Of a stretch of DNA of 64,000 nt, positions 10,899-21,440 are shown piece by piece (position 1 is the first letter of the stretch; every line of letters starts with the position of its first letter). Origin of the DNA: Neodontobutis hainanensis (lineage: Eukaryota > Chordata > Actinopteri > Gobiiformes > Odontobutidae); the NCBI GenBank assembly GCA_024349245.1, contig JALDNG010000819.1, forward strand, positions 1 through 64,000, given 5' to 3'. Made by a program: the position numbers and the translations under genes. The notes beneath the pieces were generated by a model. It saw only the letters and a list, made by a program, of their open reading frames with translations. It was not told the origin of the DNA and ran no database searches.

Positions 10899-11036
10899 CG
10901 ACACAGTTACAAGTTTAGTCACATTTATCGATCCGCCTGAAGACCGACACTGGTATTCTCCGCCATCATGCAATGGTAAGTGTTTATCCGTGTAGAAATG
11001 AGACACATTTGGACTCAACTCAACATCTAAAATACA
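10899..11036 (-). pseudogene. Half-Ig exon (left arm, open)
   Basis: A 138-base phase-1 exon (GTAAAG donor, TTTTAG acceptor) encoding DVELSPNVSHFYTDKHL, then GGEYQCRSSGG and NVTKLVTV. It keeps the F-strand GxYxC half of an Ig domain but lacks the first cysteine and tryptophan region. The left copy is open; the right copy (27,785-27,921) is altered. With the mini-exon at 11,087-11,122 it forms the start of a separate receptor relic on the same strand as the main gene. Confidence 0.65.
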
Positions 11037-11086
11037 AAGGAAGAAGAAACAAAGATGAATATCGACAGAAAATAAAGGTGCATTAC

Positions 11087-11122
11087 CTTCAGCATGTCCA
11101 ATGAAGACAAGGATATTCAGCA
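11087..11122 (-). CDS. Second signal-peptide-like mini-exon preceding the half-Ig exon (left arm)
   Basis: 36 bases between a TTTTCAG acceptor and GTAATG donor, coding LNILVFIGHAE in the phase-1 pattern of FCRL second signal exons. Identical length in the right arm (27,689-27,724). No matching first signal exon was found next to it. Confidence 0.55.
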
Positions 11123-12832
11123 CTGAAAATCAGAAATGTCAATATATAAGCAATCAAAGAAACTTAATATACAGCAACATTCTCACATTTTAATAGAAAC
11201 CAAAGACAAAATGTGTGTCATTTTTATAACGGCAAAAGTGAGAGCTCTGAATTAAAGAAGGTATGTTTAAAAGCTGGTGTTTCTTCTTTTTCAACTTGTT
11301 ACTTTCTTATTTATTAAGACAAAACTTGCAAAACCTTCACTGGCACACTTTCTAACACATATACAGTAAATATAATAAAATATATGCCTTTGTAGTTTAT
11401 AGATATTGGTAATGTTTTAAAAAGGTGTGTCAGTAAAGTTTTTACAGTGCATGATCACATGTCACAGATTGATCTCCTCTTACAAGGGTTTACATAAGGA
11501 TTAGAAAACATTAATGTATAAAGTTATTTAGAGGTAGTCCTTAAGAAAAGTGAAAGCAAATTTTATATATAACACTGGTTAATGGTTTACAACCCATTAA
11601 GAACCTTTTATTAATGAATGTACAGTAAATTTTAATCTTAGAAGCTAAATAACTTATTGCTTTACAATTGGATTAACACATTTATAAGGTATTTGCAGTG
11701 TGAAAATAATAATTTGTTAATACATTGTAAATATCTTATTTTCAGACTATATTCCAAAGCAGGAGTTTCAAACACTTTTTAGTTCAGGAAACACAATCTG
11801 AAGTGGACCAGTAAAAGAATAGAATAAAACCTATAAATAACAACAACTCCTTGTTATTCTTTGGTCTAAAGTGCAAAGAGGTACAATTACATTATAATGT
11901 CAGTGATCTCATTAATCACAGACCAAAAAGGTTAATGTTGGCTGTCGAGAGATTGTCTTTTGTCCATGTGGAGCTACCGTAGTTCATCATGTGTGTGTTT
12001 TCACAAACTCATTCTCACAATATATCTTTGAAGCTAATGTTTTGCTAGCATAAACGTATTTAACGAAGGAGCCTTTATGCACTTTCGCTGACCTTCGGCT
12101 ACAGATAAAAACAGACAGGTTTCCCATTCTCCTCAGAGAATAAATAGAAAGTGGTCATTTTTTGCAGAATTTTACACCTTGTGTCTACTTTTCTCTGTCA
12201 CAGAGTTATTTTTACAGCAAAAGACAAAAGAATAAAACAAACTTACCATTTATGGGACCAGATGGTGCACTGCTGCCCTCTGCTGTTCAGTCCTGGGAGT
12301 CAGTGTTGTGTTGTGTTCTCTACTATTACTAAAACACTGCGACCACAGTGGACAAAATAGAAATAGCAGTTACCTGGATTTAAAACGATAGAAAATTTTC
12401 TTTTTTCCATCCCTGTCTCAGATTTCACTTTTCTCCCAAAAGCAGCTGAGGGACCTCCCCTGCTTCTTTTTTATTTAAAAAATATCAAACTGTAGTTAGT
12501 TAGCTTAGCATTAGCTTAGCCACATACTGCATTTATCTCTGCTTTGTAAAACATTACATTATTGAATTGACAGAATTTATTGGGTTTCACGTTGCCTCCA
12601 TTTTCTCTGTTGCAGTTATTCTGTAATAAAAGACACATTCAGCAGATATTAATCTTCCTGGAGCATTTATGACACGCCAGTGTCACCAATGGCAGCGCAC
12701 TCTTTCAATGTAATGTTCAATGTTCACAGCTGTACCCAAAGTACAAACATGTCACAAATGCTAAAAATTAAGTTTGCTAGGAAAATAAACAATACATGAG
12801 ATTTTTTAATGCAAACAAGTGCAGATTTGAGG
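11123..12832. other. Intergenic spacer, left arm, with one hAT-like end
   Basis: AT-rich, no coding exon seen. Bases about 11,758-11,825 (AGGAGTTTCAAACACTTTTT, then GTGGACCAGTAAAA) resemble a hAT terminus of the type that begins CAGGGGTGTCCAAACTC in fish genomes. Mirror of the spacer: 25,981-27,688, with the hAT-like end near 26,990-27,051. Confidence 0.5.
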
Positions 12833-12867
12833 ATGACTCTCTTCAGTTTGGGCTCTAGGGTTCCTCT
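12833..12867 (+). pseudogene. Signal-peptide-like exon of a divergent Ig relic (left arm)
   Basis: ATG at 12,833, MTLFSLGSRVP then a GTGAGT donor. It resembles exon 1 of the main gene in position and donor. Its length (35) does not give the phase needed by the next exon, so the model is broken or an indel is present in both arms. Confidence 0.5.
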
Positions 12868-12908
12868 GTGAGTCTTTAAAACTCTGTCTTCATTTGTTCT
12901 TTATTTAG

Positions 12909-13115
12909 GTTTGATTAGTTCTATCGATGTTGAGTCTGTGTCAGATCCTTCTCAAAGATCCTTTATAACGCTTACAAAGATGGATTACCAGTGCTCGAGG
13001 GCACAAACCATCAGTTTAAACAAACCTCTGCCGACACACTCAGAGTCAGATCAGGGTTTTTACTCATGTGGGACCAACACAAAAGCACAATCTAAGTAAA
13101 GACTGAGGGTAACAG
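12909..13115 (+). pseudogene. Ig exon relic with in-frame stop, opposite strand (left arm)
   Basis: A 207-base exon after TTATTTAG and before a GTCAGG donor. It reads MDYQCSRAQTISLNKPL and ESDQGFYSCGTNTKAQSK, then TAA, then RLRVT up to the donor. The arrangement is that of Ig exon 1 of the main gene (KSDQGFYWCGT ... KELKLTG), so it is a paralogue. The stop before the donor is identical in the right arm, so it is not a one-off read error. Oriented opposite to the main gene. Mirror: 25,698-25,904. Confidence 0.7.
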
Positions 13116-13214
13116 GTCAGGATACCAGAGCAAAGAAAACAAATACTTTTAATATAAAGATTACATTTGACATTTGCTTTTTTAATTTGGTCTCCTACAC
13201 AACAAAGCTTAATG

Positions 13215-13469
13215 TTAAAATATAAAACCCTTGAAATAAAATGGCAATAAGCTTAGAAATAACATTTGTACTTTTATAAGGTGTGTCTGTGTTGTTCTGT
13301 GTGTCCTGCAGGGGCGCTGTGCCCTCAGGCTTTTAGGTTTCTGCAGCACACTGTACACGGTGTTGACTTGATGTGAGAGATCCATCTGTGAGTTTGAAGC
13401 CTCTTGTGGTGGTTTCTCTGCCTCTTCACAGCGAGAGCCTTTAACTTTGTCCCAGTTACTTTCTCCCTT
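13215..13469 (-). pseudogene. Cytoplasmic-tail-like exon with TVYSVL motif (left arm)
   Basis: After a possible CTCCAG acceptor the - strand reads KGESNWDKVKGSRCEEAEKP, then QMDLSHQVNTVYSVLQKPK and a stop near 13,215. TVYSVL fits the loose ITIM/ITSM pattern (S/T/V/I/L-x-Y-x-x-L/V/I), and the polar composition suits the tail of an inhibitory or SLAM-like receptor. No transmembrane exon was found upstream. The left copy has the longer continuous frame. Mirror: 25,341-25,560. Family assignment is inference. Confidence 0.5.
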
Positions 13470-15317
13470 CTGGAGCAGACACATGTCTCTTATCTTTAAC
13501 TAGATCTTTCCTGTGTGCATTAAACTAATCATTATGTTTTTTTCCTATTAATATGTTCATAGATATAATATATATAAATCCTTGATTATAAACCTTAAAA
13601 CACAACATTAACTCATCATGCATAAATGAGTAACTAAATAAGTATACAAGAATAAAACACATAATATCAAAAATATTACACAACAGGATATGTCACAGCA
13701 CATTGACAAAGCACCAACCTGGGACCAGGTTTTGGGACTGCTGGCCAATGTGACCAGTTCGGTCCTGCACAGAGGCTGCCGAGTGTGAAAAAAGGCCCTG
13801 CCATGTCCCTAAGGCTCCTGCAGCCAGCCTCCTTCTCCTGAAGCAGGTCTCTGGTGGAGCGCAGGAGAAGTGACAGCCTATGATCCTCTAATTTACAACC
13901 TTTATCCACAGTTTTGTTCACTCTGACTTCTTCTGAGCTATCCTTCTCTTCATATTGTTTGTTACAAAATAAAGTTCCTTTGAAGAATTGTGTTGTTTGT
14001 TTTTAGAAACTTAACTTTCATTCTGTTGATCCTGTTGTAACATGTTACTTTAAACAGTTTTGTTTTTGCAATGTTTTGATTATTTTTAAACACTTTGATG
14101 GATTATTATTATTAATTTATATATTTAACAATAGATGTGTTTACTTTTATATTATGTAACTTTTTTTTTGTAATTGCTTAGACCTTAATTTGCTTAATGT
14201 CACAAATTTAAAAACTGACACCCATTGAGCAAAAGTACCACCTTCTCACATTTGGAGCCACCAGAACCTTTTAACCTTTCAATAAAAGTTCAAATCAATA
14301 GTGTTATATTTTGTAAATGTTTTGTTTGACTAGAAAGAGCAAGCACAAACCAGAGGTACCTGTTCCACACTGGGTGGGTGGATGCCTTATGTCTACGCTT
14401 TCAAGTCAAATTTACTTTTGAAAGATCCATAACTGTTAATTTAAAACTCAAAATGACTTTATTATTCCCTGTAACAGGTCGTTAACGTAATGTATAAATG
14501 CACAGCGCACTGAACATGTCACTGAGCACTTTAAAGATACACTTAGCACTTTTAAAGAACACATCACTTTATACAAAATCAAAGTTGCACTTAAATAAAG
14601 ACATCGCACATGATTGTATAAATAAGAGAAGAAACAATTAGAACTTGTATCGAGAAAAGTGAGTGTGTTTTAAATGTGCTTTTAATATGTCCAGGTTTCT
14701 GGCCAAAAAGACCCCAGAGAAACAAAACACACTAAAAGGTTCCGGTCAGACCAAGGCAGGGGAATGTGAGGGAAAACAAAGTGGGTTGTTGAATGGTTTA
14801 GGGTTTCAGTGAGTACAAGTCTTTGGTTTTAGGGTTTGTAAATCGTATTGGTTTTTAAATATGGGTTATGTTTTTTGGCTTATTTCAAAGAGAATTCTAA
14901 CATAGTTATTGTTAATAACTTTTTAAAAAGTGTTAATGTTTTTTACCCAGTTATTTAAGCGGATGTTATAAACATTTTTTGTTCTGCTGCTGGAGAGGAC
15001 TGAACTCCACCAGCCTCCATTGCACTTTTTGCACATTGTGCACTTTGATATTTATTATAGCTTCTGTTTTCTGCTCATTATTACTTTTAATTCACAAACG
15101 CCCAGCCACTTCCCAGTCAGCCTCACGAATAATCCCCTTTAAACTTTATTTAATGGAAATTCGGTTGTTAGGGCTCTTCAAATGAGTTAAGGCAGAATTC
15201 TTCATCTTCCACAGACTGACTAATGGTAGAGTCTTATGGCAGTCAGAAAGAAGGAATACTTGTGTTGTTCTGTCCTGCAGCTCACTGATCTCAGACGCCC
15301 ACTTGCTGCTCTCTTCT
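13470..15317. other. Intergenic spacer, left arm
   Basis: No exon recognised. Around 13,680-13,960 a moderately GC-rich stretch carries an open frame with no recognisable family and a differing frame in the right arm (24,890-25,120), so I treat it as non-coding. The rest is AT-rich. Confidence 0.5.
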
Positions 15318-15365
15318 TTCAGACTGTGGCCCTGAACTAAAATGAGTTGACATCCTCCAACTCAG
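15318..15365 (-). mobile_element. hAT-like terminus, left arm
   Basis: Reverse complement reads GGATGTCAACTCATTTTAGT then TCAGGGCCACAG, the usual start of a fish hAT terminal region. Only one end is visible. Mirror: about 23,456-23,500. Confidence 0.5.
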
Positions 15366-15663
15366 TTACATGAGCCTCGTTTCCACTGGAGCAGTATGGG
15401 GCAGGTCGGGTCAAAGGTATCTGACCCACCAGATGCACTTAGTCTTTAGAAGAGCGGCTAGTTTCCTTGTTTGATGTAAATCATCAAAAATAATGTAATA
15501 AATTGTTATTTATGATTTTTAGGCTCTGTAGGTGGTGTGTGTTAAAAGTAACACAGTGTTAAAGAAGAAAATTAGAGATCAGAGATTATTATAGTAATTA
15601 TTTAATTATTCAAACATATTTACAAACATAAACATATGTACAAAATAATTTATAAACAACTTA

Positions 15664-15975
15664 TTAAAATGAATGAATGAATAAATGAATGAATAAATGA
15701 ACGAATGAATAATTGAATCAATGAATAAATTAATGAACAAATGAATAAATGAATTAATGAATAAATGAATAAATGAATGAATAAATTCATGAAATAATAA
15801 ATGTATGAATGAATGAATAAATGAATAAATGGATGAATGAATAAATGAATGAATTAATAAATGAATGAATTGATGAATAAATGAATAAATTAACAAATCA
15901 AGGAATAAATGAATGAATAAATGGATCAATAAAAATAATAAATAAATGGATGAATTAATGAATGAATGAATGACA
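15664..15975. repeat. (TGAA)n tetranucleotide microsatellite, left arm
   Basis: About 310 bases of ATGA/TGAA/AATAAATG repeats with interruptions. The interruption pattern is the same as in 22,837-23,150 reversed, including an identical translated open frame of 107 codons, so this array was copied with the arm. Confidence 0.9.
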
Positions 15976-16281
15976 TTAATATTTGATTCTATTCATTCTG
16001 GTGGCTCCTGGTCAACATGCTGCCTCTGATACACCTCCTGTTCCAATAAAAGACAGGCTAGTTATGCAAGTTATAAGTGAATTTTCAACAAAACAAGTTG
16101 GATCTTTAAAACTCTATCCTCTCTATTATATGTCCCTGAAGTACACGCTTGAGACTGACTGAGGACTACACTCAGGGCTTAAAACAAGTCCCTTGTTATT
16201 TTTGTGACCTTTAAACCACAATACAACATAATAATAATAAAAACATTTGACTTGTAGATGTGATGTGTGCTTTGTACTTAC

Positions 16282-16431
16282 ATTCCTGCTCTCCTCTTGG
16301 GCCTGTATAATGGCGCCACAATAAGGTTCACCAAAACAAACTGACCATTATAACAAAGGTGATAAGGCACAGTCAGCCCAGGACAGGTAGGTTGAACAGT
16401 TTACATCATCCAGTCGGCACTTCAAAGTATC
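16282..16431 (-). pseudogene. Calcium-channel domain-IV exon d (S6), left arm, shortened
   Basis: Partner of 22,368-22,525 but 150 instead of 158 bases, so frame-disrupted. It would encode the post-pore loop and S6 (see right arm). The GTAAGT donor and AAAG acceptor are conserved. Confidence 0.7.
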
Positions 16432-16746
16432 CTTTAACAAATCAATGAAAAACGAGATATCAAAATCACGTAGAATTAAAAATATTTTCCAGCAAAGTCA
16501 GGTCTGATGCATACTTGAGGAAGTGTGAATAAAAGGCTCAATGGAGTCTGATTGAGAGCGCATTGCAGCATTGGGGCATCCTTCACACATGTACCAGAGG
16601 GACAGGGCCATACATTTCTTGGCACGTGGTATACCATGACATCATTGCACTTCAAGCTGTTTTAGCAGTGTTTATGTTGTTGAACTGATAACTTTGATTA
16701 GAAAACTTACACAACTGCAAACTATTGTGGAACGTTACTTACTTAC

Positions 16747-16936
16747 GCTACATTTATTCATTTAGCTGATGCTTTTATTCAAAGCGACTTACATTGCTTC
16801 AATTCACCAGTGTTACAGCCTGAACACCACTGGAATCAAGGACTGTCTTGCCCAAGGACACATCGACAGTATGAACTGTGAGGAGAGCGGAATCGAACCA
16901 CCAGGACAAGCGCCTACCACTGAGCCACTGAGCCCC
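16747..16936 (-). mobile_element. tRNA-derived SINE (SINE-B), left arm
   Basis: On the - strand: GGGGCTCAGTGGCTCAGTGG start, B-box GGTTCGATTCC, the CCTTGGGCAAGACAG core, and a tail ending CAGCTAAATGAATAAATGTA. It shares core and tail with SINE-A at 4,134-4,341 but is a distinct copy with a different head. Mirror: 21,851-22,044. Confidence 0.85.
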
Positions 16937-17218
16937 ACTTATTTTCTAAAAACATCCACTTGCTCGGTGGGTTTTCTTTGGGTACTCACCAAAGCCCCAC
17001 TAACATCAAAACATGCTGGATGCCCTGGTGGAGAATGCCGATAAGAAATTTCCCACAGGAATAACTGCTATAAATGTTTACAGCTGCACTATGTACATTG
17101 ATGGAGCAATAACAGTCGTTAGGAATACATGTTTTAGAGCCAGTGCACAGGCAAAGCTATAATTGTGTGCTAGAATTTTTATTTGTGTTGTGGTTCTGGG
17201 GTTCTTGAGTTTGTCTAC

Positions 17219-17332
17219 CATCAAAATGCCGCTCCAGTTGTCTCCTGTGCACAGTATGTAGAGAGGAGGGCACTGCCAAAGTTTTGAAAGTGGCAGAGAC
17301 TCAAGCCAACACATGGATACTCTGAGTACACT
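17219..17332 (-). pseudogene. Calcium-channel domain-IV exon c (pore), left arm, shortened
   Basis: Partner of 21,441-21,561; 114 instead of 121 bases. It retains the coding for CTGDNWSGIL, but indels upstream of it break the frame. Confidence 0.7.
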
Positions 17333-17478
17333 CTAGTCACGAGAAAGATCGATATAACAATCAATATATGATAATAATATAAACAATATACACATTATAT
17401 TAACAATGTTTTAAATACATACGACAAACACAATATGTTTATAATAATATATGTACTGTGCTTGTGTTTATGACTGAC

Positions 17479-17557
17479 CAAGTTTCCCAAACAGCTCCAC
17501 TGTCAACACAGCATACATGAAGAAAAAGAAGGCGAAAAGCAGGCACAGATTTCCAAC
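17479..17557 (-). CDS. Calcium-channel domain-IV exon b (S5), left arm
   Basis: 79 bases, the same length as the right copy, encoding VGNLCLLFAFFFFMYAVLTV then ELFGKL, the S5 helix. GTCAGT donor and CCTCCAG acceptor. Confidence 0.75.
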
Positions 17558-18269
17558 CTGGAGGAAAATGACACTTAACAACCTTCCTCCTGCTCTCTGT
17601 TCATGTTTGTTTTTTTATTGTTATGGTTAGTTTAGTAAATATTTAAAGTTAGGTAATTTAATTTACAGATTGTTAGACCAGCCTGGTGTTTGTCTACTAA
17701 GTTTATTTTCTTTAAAAGTCTAAATCCCAAAATAACACTAAAATGGTTTACAATGTGGAGTTATTAGGAAGGATGTTGCATTTCTGTTGCATGTGTTGCC
17801 TTTGGTGGGTGGAGGTTTATCGCTTCATGGTGGTGCCCTTACTCAAGGTCCTTATAAGGGGTTTCAGGAGAGGCTTGGGCTGAGCGCACATGCACAGACA
17901 GAGAGAGAGACTGAGAAAACGCTGCTTTTAATTGAATGTTAGGTATGTTTAATGAGTTTGGAGAAATCTAGAACAGTTCCTCTGAGCGCTGCAGCAGTCT
18001 TAGCCCCGCCTCAATGCTCTCTCGATTGAGACGCAGGATGACACCTCACTGCGTTAACGCGAGATAAAATGATTGTTGATGTTTATGCTAACGTGATATT
18101 AAAGCATTTACTTTCCCAACCCTAGTTTGAACACATTTTTACAACATGAATATTTCTTAAGAGCATGGTTCTAAGGCTGGTAATATCTCAGAGTTCACTG
18201 TCAGTGAGTTCTTGTCTTCTGATAATAATGCTCATGTTGATATGATGTTTTAAATGAAAACTGAATTAC
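17558..18269. other. Intron, left arm, with a possible DNA-transposon end
   Basis: Intron between channel exons a and b. Near 18,050-18,126 the reverse complement reads CTAGGGTTGGGAAAGTAAAT followed by GCGTTAACGC-type repeats, resembling termini of hAT-Ac-like fish elements. No coding sequence. Mirror: 20,496-21,215. Confidence 0.45.
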
Positions 18270-18327
18270 CTGTGACAGAGTCTTCCAGATAGTTTTATCA
18301 GCACCTTGATCTTCTTAGCCTTCAGAA
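18270..18327 (-). pseudogene. Calcium-channel domain-IV exon a (S4-S5 linker), left arm, 1 base short
   Basis: 58 bases against 59 on the right. Encodes LKAKKIKVLIK, then loses one A of a homopolymer and shifts. Confidence 0.7.
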
Positions 18328-18791
18328 CTGAAAAGACATGCTGCATTAGTGTGCCACTTAAATGGTCACATTTTCTAGTTGTAAGGTGTTTATGACCAGG
18401 ACGTTTACTGGGACTGAAATTCAGCCCGGACTTTAAGACGGAGAGGCCTTTTACGCGAGTGCCCTTGGTGCACGAGCAGGATTTTTTTTCAGTTATTTTC
18501 ATTCTAATAGTGTTTTTATGGTATAAAGACAATCAGATTACGCTGAAGACCTTCAAGAAACTTTAGGATAACACCTGCCTCCTCAGGTTGTATAAGCAAG
18601 TCCACTGCACTGAACACAACCAAAACCTAATCTCAAACACATAAGTCACACAGTATACTGCGAACTACCAGCATGTCATGTGTACAGTCAGTCGGAGTGA
18701 TAAAATAGTTACAAATACTCACACCCACTCATACTCAAAACTACAATGCAGTCCCATACAATAGAGATTTGTGTATGTATGTATGTATGTA

Positions 18792-18796
<5 letters not shown>

Positions 18797-18855
<59 letters not shown>
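18797..18855. repeat. (GT)n microsatellite, left arm
   Basis: Uninterrupted GT array of about 59 bases preceded by (GTAT)n from about 18,773. The right-arm copy is a (CA)n of about 79 bases, so the two arms differ in repeat number. Confidence 0.95.
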
Positions 18856-18857
<2 letters not shown>

Positions 18858-19129
18858 CACTTTCAACTCTCCCTGCCTCAGCTTCCTGTGCTGGACCCTG
18901 CCTCTGCTGGACCCTGCCTCTGCTTACTGATTGTACAGCTACATAACACATGCATGAGAAGAACATGAGTAATAAATATGACAAAGAATAATACATTTTC
19001 TAATTAAATCTGTGCTTCAGTCAGGTTATTATCTAGAATGTGGAACTATTGGCATTTTATCCTTTATGTAAATATGTAACATTGTGCTGTATTTTTCATT
19101 TTTGTGTGCGTGTTCTTAATAAAGCTTTG

Positions 19130-19291
19130 ATTGATATGTCTAATATGATTGCCTACCCAGCCCTGCACACTGCCCATCTACCTGTCTGTTTCCTGCTCTT
19201 CTCCTCCTGCTGCTCCTTCTCTTCCTCTCCTGCTGCTGCTCCTATTCCTCTCTCTCCTCCTCCTCTCCTGCTGCTGTTGCTCCTCCTAAAA
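19130..19291. repeat. CT-rich inner edge of left arm
   Basis: A run of CTCCTCCTGCTGCTCC-like sequence ending CTCCTCCTAAAA at 19,291. It pairs exactly with TTTTAGGAGGAGCAACAGC at the start of the right arm and marks the symmetric boundary. Confidence 0.85.
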
Positions 19292-19457
19292 TGTCTGTGC
19301 ACGTCCCTGGTGCTGACACAGGAGCGTCTTGAGGCATTCATGCTAATGTGCACAGAAAAAGAGATCCTAATGACTTTAGACAACGATGGAGTCATAGACA
19401 GAGTTGCAGAGTCGAGTAAACTTCTCCAAAGATTGCTGGTGATGTGAGGTAGGACAG
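19292..19457 (+). pseudogene. Palindrome spacer: C-terminal fragment of a hAT transposase
   Basis: The 166-base unpaired centre of the inverted repeat. In one + frame it reads LVLTQERLEAFMLMCTEKEI, then LMTLDNDGVIDRVAESSKLL, then QRLLVM and a TGA stop at 19,445-19,447. This pattern (QERL...ML...EKEIL..LD...VIDRVA) matches the last ~45 residues of hAT-superfamily transposases, in the hATC dimerisation region of ZMYM/THAP0-type proteins. Coding similarity starts right at the left junction; upstream is CT-rich filler. There is no start codon or rest of the gene. Assignment is by motif memory, not by search. Confidence 0.6.
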
Positions 19458-19899
19458 TTTTAGGAGGAGCAACAGCAGCAGGAGAGAGGAGGAGGAGAAG
19501 AGAGGAATAGGAGCAGCAGCAGGAGAGAGGAAGAGAAGGAGCAGCAGGAGGAGAAGAGCAGGAAACAGACAGGTAGATGGGCAGTGTGCAGGGCTGGGTA
19601 GGCAATCATATTAGACATATCAATCAAAGCTTTATTAAGAACACGCACACAAAAATAGAAAAATACAGCACAATGTTACATATTTACATAAAGGATAAAA
19701 TGCCAATAGTTCCACATTCTAGATAATAACCTGACTGAAGCACAGATTTAATTAGAAAATGTATTATTCTTTGTCATATTTATTACTCATGTTCTTCTCA
19801 TGCATGTGTTATGTAGCTGTACAATCAGTAAGCAGAGGCAGGGTCCAGCAGAGGCAGGGTCCAGCACAGGGGAAGCTGAGGCAGGGAGAGTTGAAAGTG

Positions 19900-19901
<2 letters not shown>

Positions 19902-19980
<79 letters not shown>
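19902..19980. repeat. (CA)n microsatellite, right arm
   Basis: Pure CA array of about 79 bases, followed by ATACATAC; counterpart of the (GT)n at 18,797-18,855. Confidence 0.95.
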
Positions 19981-19985
<5 letters not shown>

Positions 19986-20436
19986 TACATACACACAAAA
20001 TCTCTATTGTATGGGACTGCATTGTAGTTTTTGAGTATGAGTGGGTGTGAGTATTTGTAACTATTTTATCACTCCGACTGACTGTACACATGACATGCTG
20101 GTAGTTCAGGTATACTGTGTGACTTATGTGTTTGAGATTAGGTTTTGGTTGTGTTCAGTGCAGTGGACTTGCTTATACAACCTGAGGAGGCAGGTGTTAT
20201 CCTAAAGTTTCTTGAAGGTCTTCAGCGTAATCTGATTGTCTTTATACCATAAAAACACTATTAGAATGAAAATAACTGAAAATCCTGCTCGTGCACCAAG
20301 GGCACTCGCGTAAAAAGGCCTCTCCGTCTTAAAGTCCCGGCTGAATTTCAGTCCCAGTACGTCCCTGGTCATAAACACCTTACAACTAGAAAATGTGACC
20401 ATTTAAGTGGCACACTAATGCAGCATGTCTTTTCAG

Positions 20437-20495
20437 TTCTGAAGGCTAAGAAGATCAAGGTGCTGATAAAAACTATCTGGAAGACTCTGTCACAG
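20437..20495 (+). CDS. Calcium-channel domain-IV exon a (S4-S5 linker), right arm
   Basis: A 59-base exon between TTTTCAG and GTAATT. It encodes LKAKKIKVLIKTIWKTLSQ and ends in phase 0, directly joinable to VGNL in the next exon. In T-type (Cav3) channels this is the S4-S5 linker (…LPQ joined to VGNLGLLF). The rest of the channel, including S1-S4, is not in the window. Confidence 0.75.
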
Positions 20496-21215
20496 GTAAT
20501 TCAGTTTTCATTTAAAACATCATATCAACATGAGCATTATTATCAGAAGACAAGAACTCACTGACAGTGAACTCTGAGATATTACCAGCCTTAGAACCAT
20601 GCTCTTAAGAAATATTCATGTTGTAAAAATGTGTTCAAACTAGGGTTGGGAAAGTAAATGCTTTAATATCACGTTAACGCATAAACATCAACAATCATTT
20701 TATCTCGCATTAACGCAGTAGGTGTCATCCTGCGCCTCAATCGAGGAGAGCATTAGGGGCGGGCTAAGACTGCTGCAGCGCTCAGAGGAACTGTTCTAGA
20801 TTTCTCCAAACTCATTAAACATACCTAACATTCAATTAAAATCCACCGACGTTTTCTCCAGTCTCTCTCTGTCTGTGCATGTGCGCTCAGCCCAAGCCTC
20901 CTCCTGAAACCCCTTATAAGGACCTTGAGTAAGGGCACCACCATAGAGCGATAAACCTCCACCCACCAAAGGCAACACATGCAACAGAAATGCAACATCC
21001 TTCCTAATAACTCCACATTGTAAACCATTTTAGTGTTATTTTGGGATTTAGACTTTTAAAGAAAATAAACTTAGTAGACAAACACCAGGCTGGTCTAACA
21101 ATCTGTAAATTAAATTACCTAACTTTAAATATTTACTAAACTAACCCGCAACAATAAAAAAACAAACATGAACAGAGAGCAGGAGGAAGGTTGTTAAGTG
21201 TCATTTTTCCTCCAG
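20496..21215. other. Intron, right arm, with a possible DNA-transposon end
   Basis: Mirror of 17,558-18,269. TAGGGTTGGGAAAGTAAATG at 20,641 followed by ATCACGTTAACGCATAAAC resembles a hAT-Ac-type terminus. No exon seen. Confidence 0.45.
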
Positions 21216-21294
21216 GTTGGAAATCTGTGCCTGCTTTTCGCCTTCTTTTTCTTCATGTATGCTGTGTTGACAGTGGAGCTGTTTGGGAAACTTG
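21216..21294 (+). CDS. Calcium-channel domain-IV exon b (S5), right arm
   Basis: 79 bases, TCCAG acceptor, GTCAGT donor. Encodes VGNLCLLFAFFFFMYAVLTV then ELFGKL, a hydrophobic S5 segment followed by the VELFG signature of Cav3 domain IV. Identical length in the left arm, so this exon is intact in both. Confidence 0.8.
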
Positions 21295-21440
21295 GTCAGT
21301 CATAAACACAAGCACAGTACATATATTATTATAAACATATTGTGTTTGTCGTATGTATTTAAAACATTGTTAATATAATGTGTATATTGTTTATATTATT
21401 ATCATATATTGATTGTTATATCGATCTTTCTCGTGACTAG

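Larger units (their letters stand above)
2031..19291 (-). repeat. Left arm of giant inverted repeat
   Basis: This arm is the reverse complement of 19,458-36,892. Paired landmarks show it: signal exon start 9,152 pairs with 29,711, Ig1 edge 7,128 with 31,749, tetranucleotide array 15,606-15,929 with 22,883-23,206, and satellite junction 2,030 with about 36,893. The coordinate sums drift from 38,749 at the centre to about 38,923 at the outer end, so the left arm is about 175 bases shorter through many small deletions. Differences are mostly single-base indels plus some substitutions. Confidence 0.96.

Noticed and set aside
13676..13921. Open frame with WSHWPAVPKPGPRLV-like peptide (right: 24,890-25,114).
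   Set aside because: Frames disagree between arms and no family or splice signal is recognisable; left as an unassigned spacer.
15606..15929. A 107-codon IHSFIHLFI protein, identical in both arms (also 22,883-23,206).
   Set aside because: It is the TTCA microsatellite read in one frame; identity between the arms reflects the inverted repeat, not selection.
18709..20091. Frames rich in HTHTHT or VCVCVC.
   Set aside because: Translations of the GT/CA arrays.
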